Notes: generated by a model from the sequence alone, not told the origin. Shown: positions 45,837 through 57,332, counted from the stretch's first letter. The stretch: DNA of 64,000 nucleotides from Acinetobacter sp. ANC 3929 (GCF_000369405.1 NZ_KB849998.1:374548-438547), one strand, 5' to 3'. Numbers and translations: made by a program.

Positions 45837-46604
45837 TTATGCTGTAACAATTTGATAGCCTAATCGGCAGATCAAAATACTCACCAAAATCAGGAATAAA
45901 ATACGGATAAAGCCACTGCCGTATTTTAAGGCCAAACGTACACCCAATAATGAACCCGCAATATTGGCAACAGCCATCATCAAACCCAATGCAAACAGCA
46001 CATGTCCTGTCGGAATAAAGAAACTCAATGCCGCCAGATTAGTCATGAAATTGCCAATCTTTGACAATGCCGAAGCATGTAAAAAATCGACCTGTAAAAA
46101 GCGAATAAAGAAGAAAATAAAGAAACTGCCCGTGCCTGGGCCAAAAATACCATCATAGAAACCAATCGCTAAGCTACCAATTGCAGCCAGTACGAGTAAC
46201 TTAGGCGTGATTTGTTGATCGACGTGCACTTGCCCAAATTGCTTCTTCATAAAAGTATAAATCGCAATCACAATCAACATGACCAAGACAATCGGTCTCA
46301 AGATATGAGTCGGCACTAATGATACGCAGGCCGCTCCAATAAAAGAGCTGATAAAGGCAAACAGTGCAATCACACCGAGTAATGACCATTGCAATTTGAC
46401 ACGGCGCACAAATGAAAAAGCCGCAGAACCCGTTCCGCAAATGGAGGCCAGTTTATTGGTTCCAAATAAGGTGGCAGGTGCAGTTTGTGGTAAGGCCCCC
46501 ATCAATGCAGGAATCTGAATCAAACCGCCACCACCTACGGCAGCATCAATCGTTCCTGCACAAAAAGCAAAGAACACCAAGGTTAGAATCAGTTCCCATT
46601 CCAT
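45837..46604 (-). CDS. TSUP family permease (TauE/SafE type)
   Basis: A 255-residue inner-membrane protein with about eight hydrophobic segments. The two TSUP motifs are visible: FCAGTIDAAVGGGGLIQIPALM at the N-terminus and AIGFYDGIFGPGTGSFFIFFFI near residue 150. It is of the YfcA kind. Family members move sulphite, sulphonates or organic anions; this substrate is unknown. The gene starts 11 bases after truB on the same strand and may be read from the same transcript. Confidence 0.88.
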   Translation of the reverse strand: MEWELILTLVFFAFCAGTIDAAVGGGGLIQIPALMGALPQTAPATLFGTNKLASICGTGSAAFSFVRRVKLQWSLLGVIALFAFISSFIGAACVSLVPTHILRPIVLVMLIVIAIYTFMKKQFGQVHVDQQITPKLLVLAAIGSLAIGFYDGIFGPGTGSFFIFFFIRFLQVDFLHASALSKIGNFMTNLAALSFFIPTGHVLFALGLMMAVANIAGSLLGVRLALKYGSGFIRILFLILVSILICRLGYQIVTA

Positions 46605-46615
46605 TGACGATACTC

Positions 46616-47509
46616 TTATAAATTTAACAAGCGTTTTGGTACTAGACGTTTTTTATCCGTGATTTCCGCCAAACCTAGACAACGTTCACCATCAAAAACC
46701 AACACTTCAGCAGCAGCCTCATGATCGATATTGCTTTCCTGACCGTTACCAAAATACTTTTCACGACCTTCAGGCAATTGCACACGAGGAAAATGTTCAA
46801 CTGGTGAATAGACTGACAGTAATAATGCATCCCGCTCTTCCAAAGACAAGCTTTCGAGATATTCAATGGTATAACCTGGATTAATCTCAAAGTGACCTGT
46901 TTGAGTACGGTGCAATTTGGTCAGATGCCCACCACAACCTAAAGCATCGCCAATATCTTCGCCTAATACACGAATATAAGTGCCTTTCGAGCAAGTCACA
47001 TCCAATGTCAGACTATCTTCAGTAAAATCAACCAATGTTAAGTCATAGATGGTGACTGGGCGTGCTTCGCGCTCAATTTCGATCCCTTTACGTGCCAACT
47101 CATAGAGTGGGCGACCATCACGCTTCAAAGCAGAATACATTGGCGGCACTTGCTGAATATCACCACGGAATTGTGCCAGAACCTGTTCAATATGCTCTAC
47201 GGTTAAAGCAGGTACTTCTCTCTGCTGGAGAACTTCACCTTCAACATCACCTGTCGCTGTGGTTTGCCCTAACTTGACTGTGGTTTGATAACGCTTAGTT
47301 GAATCCAATAAATAATGCGAAAACTTAGTCGCCTCACCCAAACAGATCGGCAATAAACCAGTCGCCAATGGATCTAATGCTCCCGTATGGCCTGCTTTTT
47401 GCGCATTAAAAAGTCGACGCACTTTTTGCAATGCAGAATTAGAACTTAAACCTAAAGGCTTATTTAATAGGAAAACACCGCTTAAATGGCGATAAGAACT
47501 TTTTTTCAT
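46616..47509 (-). CDS. truB: tRNA pseudouridine(55) synthase
   Basis: Makes pseudouridine 55 in the T loop of tRNAs. The protein is 297 residues. It has [14 protein letters not shown], the catalytic-Asp motif [38 protein letters not shown], and [14 protein letters not shown] in the second half. The small C-terminal PUA-like region is present. In many gammaproteobacteria truB follows rbfA; here it is close to the rplS operon but separated from it by a terminator. Confidence 0.98.
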   Translation of the reverse strand: MKKSSYRHLSGVFLLNKPLGLSSNSALQKVRRLFNAQKAGHTGALDPLATGLLPICLGEATKFSHYLLDSTKRYQTTVKLGQTTATGDVEGEVLQQREVPALTVEHIEQVLAQFRGDIQQVPPMYSALKRDGRPLYELARKGIEIEREARPVTIYDLTLVDFTEDSLTLDVTCSKGTYIRVLGEDIGDALGCGGHLTKLHRTQTGHFEINPGYTIEYLESLSLEERDALLLSVYSPVEHFPRVQLPEGREKYFGNGQESNIDHEAAAEVLVFDGERCLGLAEITDKKRLVPKRLLNL

Positions 47510-47597
47510 AAAAGAAAAGTCAAAGCATAAAGACCTATTTTAGCAAAACTCGGCCTAGGATTTAAAAAAGGATTGGCTTTTAGCCGTAAACAGACAT

Positions 47598-47624
47598 AAA
47601 AAAATGCGCCGAAGGCGCATTTTT
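47598..47624 (-). terminator. terminator of the rpsP-rimM-trmD-rplS operon
   Basis: On the minus strand AAAAATGCGCC pairs with GGCGCATTTTT around TTC, followed by more T. Confidence 0.93.
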
Positions 47625-47646
47625 CTGCTTTACAACAAAGTTAAAA

Positions 47647-48018
47647 TTAACCTTGTTTACGAGCTGGTAACTTTTCACGAATACGTGCAGCTTTACCAGA
47701 CAACTCGCGTAGGTAGTAAAGTTTAGCACGACGAACGTCACCACGACGTTTCACTTCGATTTTAGCAACGATTGGAGAGTGAGTTTGGAAAACACGCTCA
47801 ACACCAACACCGCTAGAGATTTTACGAACTGTGAAAGCAGAGTTTAAACCACGATTTTTCTTCGCGATTACAACACCTTCAAATGCTTGAAGACGTTCAC
47901 GTTCACCCTCTTTTACTTTAACTTGAACGATAACTGTATCGCCCGGTGCAAAAGCAGGAATGTCTGATTTTAACTGTGCATTTTCAACAGCTTGAACTAA
48001 AGGATGTTTACCACTCAT
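47647..48018 (-). CDS. rplS: 50S ribosomal protein L19
   Basis: Large-subunit protein at the 30S-50S interface. It is 123 residues from [19 protein letters not shown] lies seven bases before the ATG at 48018. The frame opens further upstream to 48087 but without a site. Conserved stretches are [40 protein letters not shown] and [19 protein letters not shown]. Last gene of the S16-RimM-TrmD-L19 operon. Confidence 0.98.
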   Translation of the reverse strand: MSGKHPLVQAVENAQLKSDIPAFAPGDTVIVQVKVKEGERERLQAFEGVVIAKKNRGLNSAFTVRKISSGVGVERVFQTHSPIVAKIEVKRRGDVRRAKLYYLRELSGKAARIREKLPARKQG

Positions 48019-48106
48019 GTGGAATCTCCAATATGTGCGGGAGAGAAGAGGTCTCTGACACCGCTGGGAATAGAGGCTAAAGCGCATATCTCCCGTTTAA
48101 CTTTCC

Positions 48107-48181
48107 CTTTAAGGCAAAATTGCCTTAAAGAGCCTATTTTTAACTTAAACCAAGTTTAAGTAAAACTCGAAGCAAAGCTTC
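48107..48181. promoter_or_regulatory. three consecutive hairpins between trmD and rplS
   Basis: CTTTAAGGCAA/TTGCCTTAAAG (48107-48130), ACTTAAAC/GTTTAAGT (48143-48161) and GAAGC/GCTTC (48169-48181) follow one another in the 194-base gap. None has the T run of a standard terminator. They may be RNA-processing or stabilising structures that let rplS be expressed differently from trmD. Confidence 0.5.
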
Positions 48182-48212
48182 TCGTTGGGTACAAAGACAA
48201 ACTGATACCAGT

Positions 48213-48953
48213 TTAACCTTTCGAATTTTTTAGCCATTTAATTTGCTGTTTGGTCAACTCTACTTTTTCCACCAATTCTGGTCGACGGTCTAGAGTGCGT
48301 TGATAACGCTGCAAAAAACGCCATTTCTCAATATTGGCATGGTGTCCTGATTTAAGTACCTCAGGCACATCCAACCCTTCGAAACAGTCAGGCTTTGTAT
48401 ATTGTGGGCAATCCAATAAACCATCCACAAAAGAATCTTGTATCGCAGATTGCTCGTCAGACATGACATTTGGCAATCGACGAATAATACTGTCAAGCAA
48501 CACCATCGCTGGTAGTTCACCACCCGATAATACGTAATCCCCAATTGACCATTCTTGATCAACATAATGCTGGATTAAACGCTCATCGACCCCTTCATAA
48601 CGCCCACACAATACAATCAAACCATCATAATCAACGAATTGTTGTACTGCCTGTTCATTTAAGGTTTTGCCTTGCGGTGACATATACACCACTGGCGCAT
48701 GAACACAGCCTGCTTGCATTGCAAGTTGTTTAGCATGAGTAATTGCTTGCGCCAAAGGCTCAGCCATCATTACCATACCAGGACCACCACCGAACGGACG
48801 TTCATCCACTCGTTTATAGTTGCCCTCAGCAAAATCTCGTGGGTTAATGCAAGTCACTTGCACGATGTCACGCTTTGCTGCACGCCCGCTAATCCCGTGC
48901 GCTGTAATCGCTTCAAACATTTCAGGAAACAATGTGATGACTGCAAAAAACAC
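48213..48953 (-). CDS. trmD: tRNA (guanine-N1-)-methyltransferase
   Basis: Methylates G37 next to the anticodon with SAM, preventing frameshifting. It is 246 residues, starting [16 protein letters not shown]. The trefoil-knot SAM site is seen in [18 protein letters not shown] and [33 protein letters not shown] is the family's tRNA-binding segment. It is read from the same operon as rimM, 45 bases downstream. Confidence 0.99.
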   Translation of the reverse strand: MFFAVITLFPEMFEAITAHGISGRAAKRDIVQVTCINPRDFAEGNYKRVDERPFGGGPGMVMMAEPLAQAITHAKQLAMQAGCVHAPVVYMSPQGKTLNEQAVQQFVDYDGLIVLCGRYEGVDERLIQHYVDQEWSIGDYVLSGGELPAMVLLDSIIRRLPNVMSDEQSAIQDSFVDGLLDCPQYTKPDCFEGLDVPEVLKSGHHANIEKWRFLQRYQRTLDRRPELVEKVELTKQQIKWLKNSKG

Positions 48954-48998
48954 CGCAGACTCCTTTATTTTCCTGCTGCGCCACTTTCCCCGAAAGGA

Positions 48999-49547
48999 TT
49001 AGTAGTCTACGCCCCAATTGACGTAAATACGACCAGCTTCAAGATCAACGCGTTGTACCACATCTTTATGCCAAGGAATCATTCGCTCTTCAGCATCAAT
49101 GCTATCAGGCGTCGCTTTTACGACCATGACATCATTGGCACCTGTTTCAAATAGTTCGTAGATTTGACCGAGATTGACTTCTTGTTCTTCATCATCAAGA
49201 CCTAACACCGTTAAACCTTTAAGATCAGACCAGTAGTACTCGTCTACATCAGCTTTTGGAAGCTGAGATTTAGCAATCCAGATATTCGCGCCAACCAGAT
49301 TTTCTGCACCAGTACGATCATTCACGTCCTTTAATGCAACAACCAAGCCTTTGCCATGTGGTTTCCAACGTTTTACATCAATAGTTTGCCAACCTGCCTT
49401 GGTTTCAATGTACCAAGGAAGGTAGTCAAACATATTGCTCATAGGTTCTGTATTAGAGTAAACCCAGAGCCACCCATTCAATCCATAAGCTGAACGTAAC
49501 TGTCCAATCTGAATACGATCTTCTGGCACATTCTGTGTCGATGTCAT
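48999..49547 (-). CDS. rimM: ribosome maturation factor RimM
   Basis: Assists assembly of the 30S head by binding S19. It is 182 residues: an N-terminal RimM barrel (IQIGQLRSAYGLNGWLWVYS) and a C-terminal PRC barrel (YYWSDLKGLTVLGLDDEEQE and MIPWHKDVVQRVDLEAGRIYV). It lies between rpsP and trmD as in most gammaproteobacteria. Confidence 0.98.
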   Translation of the reverse strand: MTSTQNVPEDRIQIGQLRSAYGLNGWLWVYSNTEPMSNMFDYLPWYIETKAGWQTIDVKRWKPHGKGLVVALKDVNDRTGAENLVGANIWIAKSQLPKADVDEYYWSDLKGLTVLGLDDEEQEVNLGQIYELFETGANDVMVVKATPDSIDAEERMIPWHKDVVQRVDLEAGRIYVNWGVDY

Positions 49548-49563
49548 GGGCTACCTACTACAA

Positions 49564-49821
49564 TTATGCAGTAGTTGCAGCTTTTTTAGCTTGAGCAGCT
49601 AAAGAAGCAACGCGATCTGAAGGTTGAGCACCTTGAGCAACCCAATGAGCAAAACGGTCAGCATCTAAACGAACTTTTTCCGCTTTACCTTGTGCAGTTG
49701 GGTTAAAGAAACCAATACGCTCGATGAAACGACCATCACGTGCATTGCGACTATCAGTTACAATGATTTGATAGAATGGACGTTTTTTTGCACCACCGCG
49801 CGCTAAACGAATAACAACCAT
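49564..49821 (-). CDS. rpsP: 30S ribosomal protein S16
   Basis: Small-subunit assembly protein. It is 85 residues from [24 protein letters not shown] lies nine bases before the ATG at 49821. The frame continues upstream to 49875 without a site. [20 protein letters not shown] and [12 protein letters not shown] are conserved. First gene of the operon; its promoter must lie in the 160 or so bases before the pilin gene end at 49985. Confidence 0.98.
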   Translation of the reverse strand: MVVIRLARGGAKKRPFYQIIVTDSRNARDGRFIERIGFFNPTAQGKAEKVRLDADRFAHWVAQGAQPSDRVASLAAQAKKAATTA

Positions 49822-49984
49822 GAGAACAACCTTATAATTTTTACGGATTATCCCTGCGCCGACCATCGACAGCACTTCAAACCCCTTTCATAGAGGGCGA
49901 TATTCTACGTTATATTTGCCTTGAAAGAAAGATTAAATTTAGGGTTATCCACAGCCTTGAATTTAATTTATAAAATCTATTGAG

Positions 49985-50566
49985 TTACCAGTCTTCTGCA
50001 TCATTCCCACAACTTGAAGCCGTGATGTTTGCAGGTGTTTTGGTCTTACATTTAAGGCCTGCACTGGTCAAAAGTAATGAGTAATTTCGTGGGCTTTGGC
50101 TCACTGCTTTTAAAAACCATGTTTGAGTATTGACCGTTAATGTTAAGGTGAATTTTTGGTTACCGCTCGTTGCTGTCAAAGGTAGAAGCAAGGTGGTGTT
50201 GGTTGCGCTAGCTACCGAGTAATATGGTCCCTGATTCGTAGATATGCCTTTCAGTACAAAACCATCGTAACTAAAATTGCGTGCTCGATGTTTTTCTAAA
50301 AGCTCTGCGACTTTAAGCATTTCTTGTTGTGCTGTAGATAAATCTGCACGGCGGATATAAGTGTCATAACTAGGGATGGCAATCGCAGCAATAATCGCCA
50401 CGATTGCAACCGTAATCATCAATTCGATTAGCGTAAAGCCTGAATTACGACGACAGTTTTCCTGCTCAGTTGATCCGAAATTCCACTTAAGGGGGCGAGA
50501 GTGCAAAGCCCCCCCTTCATCGGGATCACTACACAGATATAGCTTGTTTTTATTCATTACGTTCAT
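49985..50566 (-). CDS. type IV pilin-like protein with unusually long leader (cluster B)
   Basis: A PilE-type pilin. The cleavage site and hydrophobic N-helix are [20 protein letters not shown], and the mature protein is about 150 residues with a C-terminal Cys pair (LKCKTK and ASSCGND). From the ATG at 50566, which overlaps the pilY1 3' end, the leader is 43 residues, against about 10 in its paralogue at 58749-59255. The extra DNA holds seven consecutive G and a GC-rich hairpin (GGGGGC/GCCCCC). A TTG at 50506 just after the G tract would give a 23-residue leader. The mature part resembles the 58749 protein. Probable minor pilin. Confidence 0.82.
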   Translation of the reverse strand: MNVMNKNKLYLCSDPDEGGALHSRPLKWNFGSTEQENCRRNSGFTLIELMITVAIVAIIAAIAIPSYDTYIRRADLSTAQQEMLKVAELLEKHRARNFSYDGFVLKGISTNQGPYYSVASATNTTLLLPLTATSGNQKFTLTLTVNTQTWFLKAVSQSPRNYSLLLTSAGLKCKTKTPANITASSCGNDAEDW

Positions 50567-53500
50567 ACCAAGTCAGTGGCACCAATTGGCGACGCATCGT
50601 ATTGATTGGTAATTTACTATTGCCAATTGTATCTTTTGCATTTGGATTGAGTAACTGACGAGTCAAACCATTTTTGTCACCTTGTCCAATTCCAGCACCC
50701 ACCATCGAGTCAACAATCCCATGCCCAGCACCAAAGCTCATAGTCACGTCTTTAGTATCCTTCTCACAGACACCAAATGGCAAGCAGAACCGTTGCACTG
50801 TGGTTGCACCATTCGCCTGAATCTTACAACCATTGCCCACAGTCGTATTCGGGTTATAGACACTGGCATATAGACTCTTATTCATCACCACCATCTCACT
50901 CAGAACTTTACTCCCCGTTTGATTGGTGAGACTGACTTCATTACCTTGTGCATCAAGTTCTTTTCCAACCACTGTATTGGCTTGAGCATACCAACCATTT
51001 GGAATCAAGGCTTTAACCTGTACCAGATTTTTTCCTTTCAAATCGCTCGCGGTCAGCATTGCTTTAAGATCGCTTGGTAAGATTTTAGGTGTGCTATTCC
51101 CTGTAGCGGTGAAGTTTCTGCGTACAACATCCTGATCAAACAGGTTGTAAATTGTACTGCTTGAGCTTTTATCACTAAATGGAAGACTACGATTTCCCGA
51201 TGCAATACTAACCACTGCAAGCGGTTGCTCATAACCATAAACACTAAAGTTTGGTGCTTCATAGAAGCGACTTGTACTATCTTTAAACAGCACAGTATAA
51301 GCTCCACAGCTACCAGCTTTTGTACCGAAGTCTTTGCTTAGATCAATCCGCCATACTTGGCCACCAAGGTCACCAAAATATAGATGGTCTGCCATACCGT
51401 CCCCATCACGATCTACCGCATTGATACGACTTACAACACTGAATAGATCTTTCGCTTTCAATCCATAACTTGTGCTATCAGGATTACATGAGGTACTTTG
51501 ACTATCCCCTCCAGCATACCAGAGCAAATCCCCATTATCGGCATCAAACATATATACCATACGACCTTTGGTCGCATCCGTAATTGTAGGTACTGCTTTT
51601 TCATATTCCATGTCGTAGCCACCACCCACCAACATCACACGTTTTGCAGCACCTTTATACATAATGGTGGTGATCGTCGGTTTAGACCAACTTTGTCCCA
51701 TGGATGCCAATGCAGTATTAATAGTGGTTTTATAGCTTCCGTTCGATTGTAGACTGATAATACGGCTGTTATCAGGATCAATGTGAAATTTGAGTTTTGG
51801 TTGGCTGATATCACTTAAATCCAACGCATAGTAACTACGTCCACCCATACGTAAACCGCCATAGGCCACTTGCTTACCTTTCGCGAGAACTTTACCGTCT
51901 TTTTTAATTTCGCCGACCGTTGCAACCACTCCACTACTGGTACTACCACTACTCATCGCTTTCATACCATAAACATATTCACTATAGATTGTCCAAGCAC
52001 CATCGATACCATAGGCCATATTTGCTTTCACACCAGACGGCTTATCCAAGAACGCTTTGCTCTGTTGCGAATTTTCTAGCATCTCATTCGGCACAAAAGC
52101 AAAAGTTTCCTCGCCAGTTTTAGCATCAACCACATGTAATAAACCTTGTGTTGTACCAAACAACATATAATCTTTGCGCTCTTTAATACTGTTATCCGTA
52201 TTAAAAGTCGCTTCCTGAGTCAACTTAATCGGAGTCGAGTGTAGGTTCATTCCTACCTGCCAGTTGGTACGATTTGCTTCAGTCAAATCAGCTGTTGTTG
52301 CCGCATTCCCTACGTTATAGCCCAATAAATTCATCAGTAAATAGCCTTTAGCATCTGTCTGAACAGTCGCCCCAGAGCCACATTTCACATCTAGATATTT
52401 ATTATCAATCGTTTTTAGACCTCCCACTTCTGTAAATTGATAAGCTGTCGTATTTGCAATTTGTTGGCAATCACGGTTTATCAATACCTTACGCTCGGTA
52501 ATAATCGGTTTGGTTGGATCTGAGTTATTCGTTTTATTCTTTAAATTTTTAAGTTTGGCGAGCACACCGCCTTTATTCCAATCTTGCACATCATAAGTTG
52601 TTGACGCAGCATCCCATGCATCTTTGAGTTTATTCACCGAATTATCGCTTTCCACATAATATTTTTTAAAGTTACCAATCCAACTGGCTTTCTCAGTCGG
52701 TTCAAACATGCTTTTATAGACTTCATTCGTCATACGATAAGGTGTCAGTGGATCCTCAGGAAGCGTTTGCAAACCAATTGGGTCTCCATCTGTCACACCT
52801 AAGTCATCATGAAAATCCTTAATACTTTGCGCAATATTCTGGCTATTCGCAGCGTTATACCAACCACCACCACCGATTACTCCCCACCGTGCCATATTTT
52901 TAATATCTTCTGGATTTCTTGGTAATAAACGATCTAACAGACTGGTAATCCCAGTGGTTAAGCCACTGCCAATCAAACTATTCGGCAATAAACCATCTAA
53001 AAGTGCACCCGTGGCGCCTAATAAATCTCGTACTGCTTTCGGCACAATACCTGTCAACAGTTGATCCTGAGCCACATTGGTACTTGAGATTTGAGTTAGG
53101 CCTTTGGTATCCGTGCTATTTTCTTGCCCAGCAATATACGCTGGCAGTTGTAAAAATGAGCGATCCAAACCGATCACCGCAGTTTTAATTGGGTTGGCTT
53201 TTAATGCTCGGATGTCACGTGCATAGGCACCAATACACTGCCACGTGGCAAAATCAGTATTATCATTTGAGTTTTTATTATTTCCTAAAGTCGTGGCTTT
53301 TAGATCTGTTGAGTTACATCTAAATCCCCAACTATCATTCAAACGTCCATCTTTATATTGCACACTTAGAGCTTGGCTATTATCCAATGAACGAGCCATC
53401 AAGCGTTCCATCGCAACTTTAGTCGCATCAGACTGACTGCCTTGAGGTTGCAATAAAGAGTCCGTCAACGTCGGTGCAATGGTCGGTACACCACCTGCGA

Positions 53501-55055
53501 TCACCATCAAACCATTCGCATCACATTGAGGGGCGGTAGATGGTGGTTGGTAGAAATTACCGTTACTTTTAATCAATGGATTGATTGTACTGTTATTTTT
53601 TTGACTGTCTTTAAAACCGCTATATTTGGCATCAACATCAGCACGATATTCATAAAAGATTTCTTGCCTACCGACCTGTAAAATACCGAGCAAGTTCAAT
53701 AAATTACCATCGACTTTTTTATAACCAGAGGTATTTACACCCAACAAACCTGCATATTTCCAATCAGCACAGGTCATGCCATCGGCTTTCCAAGCATTAC
53801 ATTCATAATCTGTCCATATCAGTGATATTCCCCCAAGCCCCAATAAAGCATTACGTTTAGCATATTGTCTTGCACCTGTTCCCTTGGTGGTATTCCCCAA
53901 CAAGTAGGCACCTGTTTCCGCATAGGTACTCGCCATTGGATTATTACCACCAAGCCCTAACATGGTAAGCACATCATTTAAGGCATTATTGGTATTTTCC
54001 AGATTCAATAATTCACTAACCGCATCAAGTGGGTTACTTAAAATTTTCCCTAGTGTGGCAACCACATCATTCAGTAAACCACTGACTAGCTTTGGTACAA
54101 TCAAGAGTAAACTTTGTAAATTAAACTCACCTTTTGAATCCATATTTGCACTAGCAATATAGTCAATCATATGTTGCCGATGTGTCTGGGTTTTCCCATT
54201 ATAAAGATAAGTGTCACTGAGTAGTTTGGGTTCAAATACAATCGCGCCAGCGCGGTCATTCAACGTTTGGTTATAAGGTGAAATCGATAAGCCAACCATA
54301 GTACTATCAGGAATTTGATCAATATTAGGCAGACCTGCCTCACCCTTTTTACCTTTCAAAACATCAGTGAGTGCCATTCGGACACGTGAGTTCTTGTCAT
54401 AGCAACGATAAATTCCTACCGTAGAAGAATTAGTAATTGATTTAAGTAAGCTAATATCAATCAGCGGATCACAAGTTTCACGGATATATTGTTCAGCAGA
54501 TAAACCCGTTTTCACTCCCAATAAGCCATTGAGTAAATTATCTAATAACTTAACCGTTGCATCCGTAGTCACTACTGTACAAGATTGACGAGGGAATGGA
54601 TAAGCCGTACTTGGTTGCTCTGTTTTAATCTCAGCAATTGAGTCGAGAATCCCTTGTCCTTGACCATTGCCAAGCAAACCTTTCAAAATCGCTTTATTAA
54701 CGAGATCGGTCGCCTCTTTAGTCACATCGATCAGATCGGTCTTACCAGCAACCTTAATGCCCAAATTCAAGCCATTTTTACCCAATACATCGGTAACGCC
54801 CTGATCTATACACAGTGGATAATCTTTCACTAAGTCCAAAAGACCAGCGCCACCCATGCTACGAGATTGATCAACCATCAACATTAAACGCTTTTTATTC
54901 CCCGCTGCTGGCTGATAAATTTCGATATCGCTTGCAGATGTAACCGAAGAAAGGATTAAAAAACTAGACAATACCGTACAGCTAAACAATAAACCTTTGA
55001 TTTTGCTTTTTGATTGAGGCTCATTTCGGGTAATTTTTCTTATCTTATTATTCAT
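50550..55055 (-). CDS. pilY1: PilY1-like pilus tip adhesin/assembly protein (cluster B)
   Basis: A 1501-residue exported protein with a signal peptide cleaved near ...SVTSAS-D. Near residue 60, [14 protein letters not shown] gives a von Willebrand A-like DxSxS metal site. The long middle part is specific to this copy. The last 550 residues form the conserved PilC/PilY1 beta-propeller: [48 protein letters not shown], and calcium-binding [18 protein letters not shown] near residues 1213-1230. PilY1 sits at the pilus tip and promotes extension, adhesion and surface sensing. It shares its propeller with the second copy at 59265-63188. Confidence 0.92.
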   Translation of the reverse strand: MNNKIRKITRNEPQSKSKIKGLLFSCTVLSSFLILSSVTSASDIEIYQPAAGNKKRLMLMVDQSRSMGGAGLLDLVKDYPLCIDQGVTDVLGKNGLNLGIKVAGKTDLIDVTKEATDLVNKAILKGLLGNGQGQGILDSIAEIKTEQPSTAYPFPRQSCTVVTTDATVKLLDNLLNGLLGVKTGLSAEQYIRETCDPLIDISLLKSITNSSTVGIYRCYDKNSRVRMALTDVLKGKKGEAGLPNIDQIPDSTMVGLSISPYNQTLNDRAGAIVFEPKLLSDTYLYNGKTQTHRQHMIDYIASANMDSKGEFNLQSLLLIVPKLVSGLLNDVVATLGKILSNPLDAVSELLNLENTNNALNDVLTMLGLGGNNPMASTYAETGAYLLGNTTKGTGARQYAKRNALLGLGGISLIWTDYECNAWKADGMTCADWKYAGLLGVNTSGYKKVDGNLLNLLGILQVGRQEIFYEYRADVDAKYSGFKDSQKNNSTINPLIKSNGNFYQPPSTAPQCDANGLMVIAGGVPTIAPTLTDSLLQPQGSQSDATKVAMERLMARSLDNSQALSVQYKDGRLNDSWGFRCNSTDLKATTLGNNKNSNDNTDFATWQCIGAYARDIRALKANPIKTAVIGLDRSFLQLPAYIAGQENSTDTKGLTQISSTNVAQDQLLTGIVPKAVRDLLGATGALLDGLLPNSLIGSGLTTGITSLLDRLLPRNPEDIKNMARWGVIGGGGWYNAANSQNIAQSIKDFHDDLGVTDGDPIGLQTLPEDPLTPYRMTNEVYKSMFEPTEKASWIGNFKKYYVESDNSVNKLKDAWDAASTTYDVQDWNKGGVLAKLKNLKNKTNNSDPTKPIITERKVLINRDCQQIANTTAYQFTEVGGLKTIDNKYLDVKCGSGATVQTDAKGYLLMNLLGYNVGNAATTADLTEANRTNWQVGMNLHSTPIKLTQEATFNTDNSIKERKDYMLFGTTQGLLHVVDAKTGEETFAFVPNEMLENSQQSKAFLDKPSGVKANMAYGIDGAWTIYSEYVYGMKAMSSGSTSSGVVATVGEIKKDGKVLAKGKQVAYGGLRMGGRSYYALDLSDISQPKLKFHIDPDNSRIISLQSNGSYKTTINTALASMGQSWSKPTITTIMYKGAAKRVMLVGGGYDMEYEKAVPTITDATKGRMVYMFDADNGDLLWYAGGDSQSTSCNPDSTSYGLKAKDLFSVVSRINAVDRDGDGMADHLYFGDLGGQVWRIDLSKDFGTKAGSCGAYTVLFKDSTSRFYEAPNFSVYGYEQPLAVVSIASGNRSLPFSDKSSSSTIYNLFDQDVVRRNFTATGNSTPKILPSDLKAMLTASDLKGKNLVQVKALIPNGWYAQANTVVGKELDAQGNEVSLTNQTGSKVLSEMVVMNKSLYASVYNPNTTVGNGCKIQANGATTVQRFCLPFGVCEKDTKDVTMSFGAGHGIVDSMVGAGIGQGDKNGLTRQLLNPNAKDTIGNSKLPINTMRRQLVPLTWYERNE

Positions 55056-55067
55056 GGCATTTCTCCC

Positions 55068-55820
55068 TTATGAACTCGAAGGTTCAAAGTCAGACAAGAA
55101 ACGATATTCTGCGACTTGTATGTTATATATTGGTTTTTCTGAATTTTGTTTTAGGCAAGTTGCAACGTCATTCGCACCGTTATTGTCGATACTTTTGGTT
55201 AAACAGCCTTTTTTAATATCATCATCTACTTTAAATAAGGCATCAGAAGTGAGTAAACCCTGCATGACCGATACAACATAAACCCGTAAGCGAATATTAT
55301 TTTCGGTTTTAGCGCCGAACACTTCTGTACCACGAGAAAGATCAGCAAAAGGTGCTGTGGCCGAGATTTCTCTTTTGATATAAACCTGAGTAACCACTTG
55401 TTTACGGCCACTAGAACGAGAAGCGGTATCATTCTCGGCATTATTTGGATCAACTTTACAGGCACCACTATTGGTTGCCATAGGTTCAAACGTTGCGCTA
55501 TTTAAACGATAACCTGCTTTACCAAGCGCAAATGGGTCTGTGCCTGAGAAACAGAACACCAATTCCGCATTTTTGTTATTTTCATTTTTAAAGTACCCGA
55601 CAATCCCATTGGCAGAAGCAAGATTTTGCTGAGTATTTGGATCTTGAAAATACATCAATGCTGTATCCGCATTTTGTGCCAATAATGTCTGCATTTGATG
55701 GTTACTCACCAATTTAAGTGAGCTAATACTTTGACGAATCGCCAGTGTGCCGACGATCGTAATCATCAGCACAATCATCAGCACAACAACCAGTGTAGAA
55801 CCGCGTTGAGCATGCATCAT
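55068..55820 (-). CDS. pilX: PilX-like minor pilin (cluster B)
   Basis: A 250-residue class III pilin-like protein. A short leader (MMHAQRG) precedes S-TLVVVLMIVLMITIVGTLAIRQS, where Glu5 of ordinary pilins is absent, as in PilX/PilK-type proteins. The C-terminal half has scattered cysteines (CFSG, ACKVD, KKGCL, ATCLK). Its ATG overlaps the pilW stop as ATGA. It probably forms part of the tip complex that recruits PilY1, whose gene follows after 12 bases. Confidence 0.85.
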   Translation of the reverse strand: MMHAQRGSTLVVVLMIVLMITIVGTLAIRQSISSLKLVSNHQMQTLLAQNADTALMYFQDPNTQQNLASANGIVGYFKNENNKNAELVFCFSGTDPFALGKAGYRLNSATFEPMATNSGACKVDPNNAENDTASRSSGRKQVVTQVYIKREISATAPFADLSRGTEVFGAKTENNIRLRVYVVSVMQGLLTSDALFKVDDDIKKGCLTKSIDNNGANDVATCLKQNSEKPIYNIQVAEYRFLSDFEPSSS

Positions 55821-56842
55821 GTCCCAGCCCCCCCATTTGTACAGGTTGTGGTTTTACTACTATCACAACCTTCTGAAACCCAGCCCATTGCATTTCTTAA
55901 AGAAATCGTTTGATCAACAGCCTGCCGTAAATAATTATCTTGGGAAGCAGGTGTAAGATTGACTTTGCTACCAAGAACCTGAAATGGCTCTTTATTTCTT
56001 TGTTTAATCACAGACTGATTGCCCGTCTTATCATCCGAACGAACCAACACACCGATTTGAATCGCATGAACATAAGGACGAAAGGCCTGCACGACCCCAT
56101 CAATATTTTTTTTCGTTGCCGTCAATGCCATATAATTTTTAACATCGGTATAAGCCAACGTACTATTTGCACTATTTAAATCACCATCCATGTAACCTAA
56201 ACGGATCTGAAAAAAATCTACATTGGGTAAAATGACCTGGCTTGCTCCCCAAGCCAATTTCAAACGATCAGTTGGTGTCTTGGTATCAAGCGTCGCTTGT
56301 GTATATTGTGCAGCTTGACAGCGTAAAGATTGCCGCGTATCTGTTGATGTCGAACCGACATAATAACGCTGTATGACAAAAGTCCCATTCGCAACATCTG
56401 CACCGGAACAATCAAGACCACCTTGGGGTGCCTGATAACGAATGAGCAATTGATCATTGGTTAAACCCGTGACATTGGCATTACCAAAACTAGTGACTTG
56501 GTTATTCGCAAAACAAGCTGCACAATTAAGGTCTATTTTTTCACCGACATTATTCGAGCTGAGTAAAATACCCGCATAAGCTGTTTGGTCATTAATCGCT
56601 GGAACGGGAGAGCTTAGGTTTGCTTTGCGAATATCATCAACAATGAAGTTCAATCCCAAACTGGCATTGTCTTGAATATGCGCCATTGCTTTTTGCAGCT
56701 TATAACTGGTAATACCCGTAATAAAAAGCTGAATCGCAGCAGCAACTATCAATAAACCCAAAGTGAGCGAAATCATTAATTCAATCAAGGTAAAGCCCGA
56801 CTGAGCCTTCACATGTTTTAGATCTAAGAGGCCTGTTTTCAT
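55817..56842 (-). CDS. pilW: PilW-like minor pilin (cluster B)
   Basis: A 341-residue pre-pilin: [40 protein letters not shown], with Glu5 in place. The large C-terminal domain is beta-rich with several cysteines (LNCAACFAN, GLDCSG, LRCQAAQ, EGCDSS, TTCTN). The frame opens at 56923, but the ATG at 56842 lies one base after the pilV stop and starts a normal leader. PilW belongs to the tip-initiating complex with PilV, PilX and FimU. Confidence 0.9.
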   Translation of the reverse strand: MKTGLLDLKHVKAQSGFTLIELMISLTLGLLIVAAAIQLFITGITSYKLQKAMAHIQDNASLGLNFIVDDIRKANLSSPVPAINDQTAYAGILLSSNNVGEKIDLNCAACFANNQVTSFGNANVTGLTNDQLLIRYQAPQGGLDCSGADVANGTFVIQRYYVGSTSTDTRQSLRCQAAQYTQATLDTKTPTDRLKLAWGASQVILPNVDFFQIRLGYMDGDLNSANSTLAYTDVKNYMALTATKKNIDGVVQAFRPYVHAIQIGVLVRSDDKTGNQSVIKQRNKEPFQVLGSKVNLTPASQDNYLRQAVDQTISLRNAMGWVSEGCDSSKTTTCTNGGAGT

Positions 56843-56843
56843 T

Positions 56844-57332
56844 TCAGTATGCCTCCAAGAACAAACAATGTGATCCTGAAACATAAGCACCATCTTTAAT
56901 ACATGCTGCAATTCCTTGATCACCTGCTAAATTGGTCTGATCCCAAGCGACATAAATACATTGCCGATTATTTCCTGTTGGACATTGATCGACTGCAAGA
57001 TTCATCCCATTATTTTTTGCTTCTAGTGCTGCATTCTGTAAATCTTGTAAAGCAATTTTTTCAGGTTTGTCAGCTGCCATTGAAACATCAGTTTTAGGAA
57101 CCTCAACCGCTTTCACCTTATATTTTCCAGCGCGAGTTGCTTGTGGATTTGCCCGCATCCGCTCAGCAAGGTCACGTGCAATGGTCGTTGCCAAAACCTG
57201 TTTATTCGCCTCAAAACTCGCATCGATTGCTCGCAACTGTAAAGCGGCAAATCCCAACACGCTGATTGCCAATAAAACCAAAGCAACCAATATTTCTACG
57301 AGCCCAACACCCTGTTGTTTTTTTATATTCAT
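56844..57332 (-). CDS. pilV: PilV-like minor pilin (cluster B)
   Basis: A 162-residue pre-pilin: MNIKKQQG-VGLVEILVALVLLAISVLGFAALQLRAID. The L-x-L-R-A-x-x-A-S-F-E segment is typical of PilV. Its ATG overlaps the preceding gene's stop as ATGA. The C-terminal half has four cysteines (DQCPTG, RQCIYV, AACIKD, SHCLFL). Confidence 0.9.
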   Translation of the reverse strand: MNIKKQQGVGLVEILVALVLLAISVLGFAALQLRAIDASFEANKQVLATTIARDLAERMRANPQATRAGKYKVKAVEVPKTDVSMAADKPEKIALQDLQNAALEAKNNGMNLAVDQCPTGNNRQCIYVAWDQTNLAGDQGIAACIKDGAYVSGSHCLFLEAY

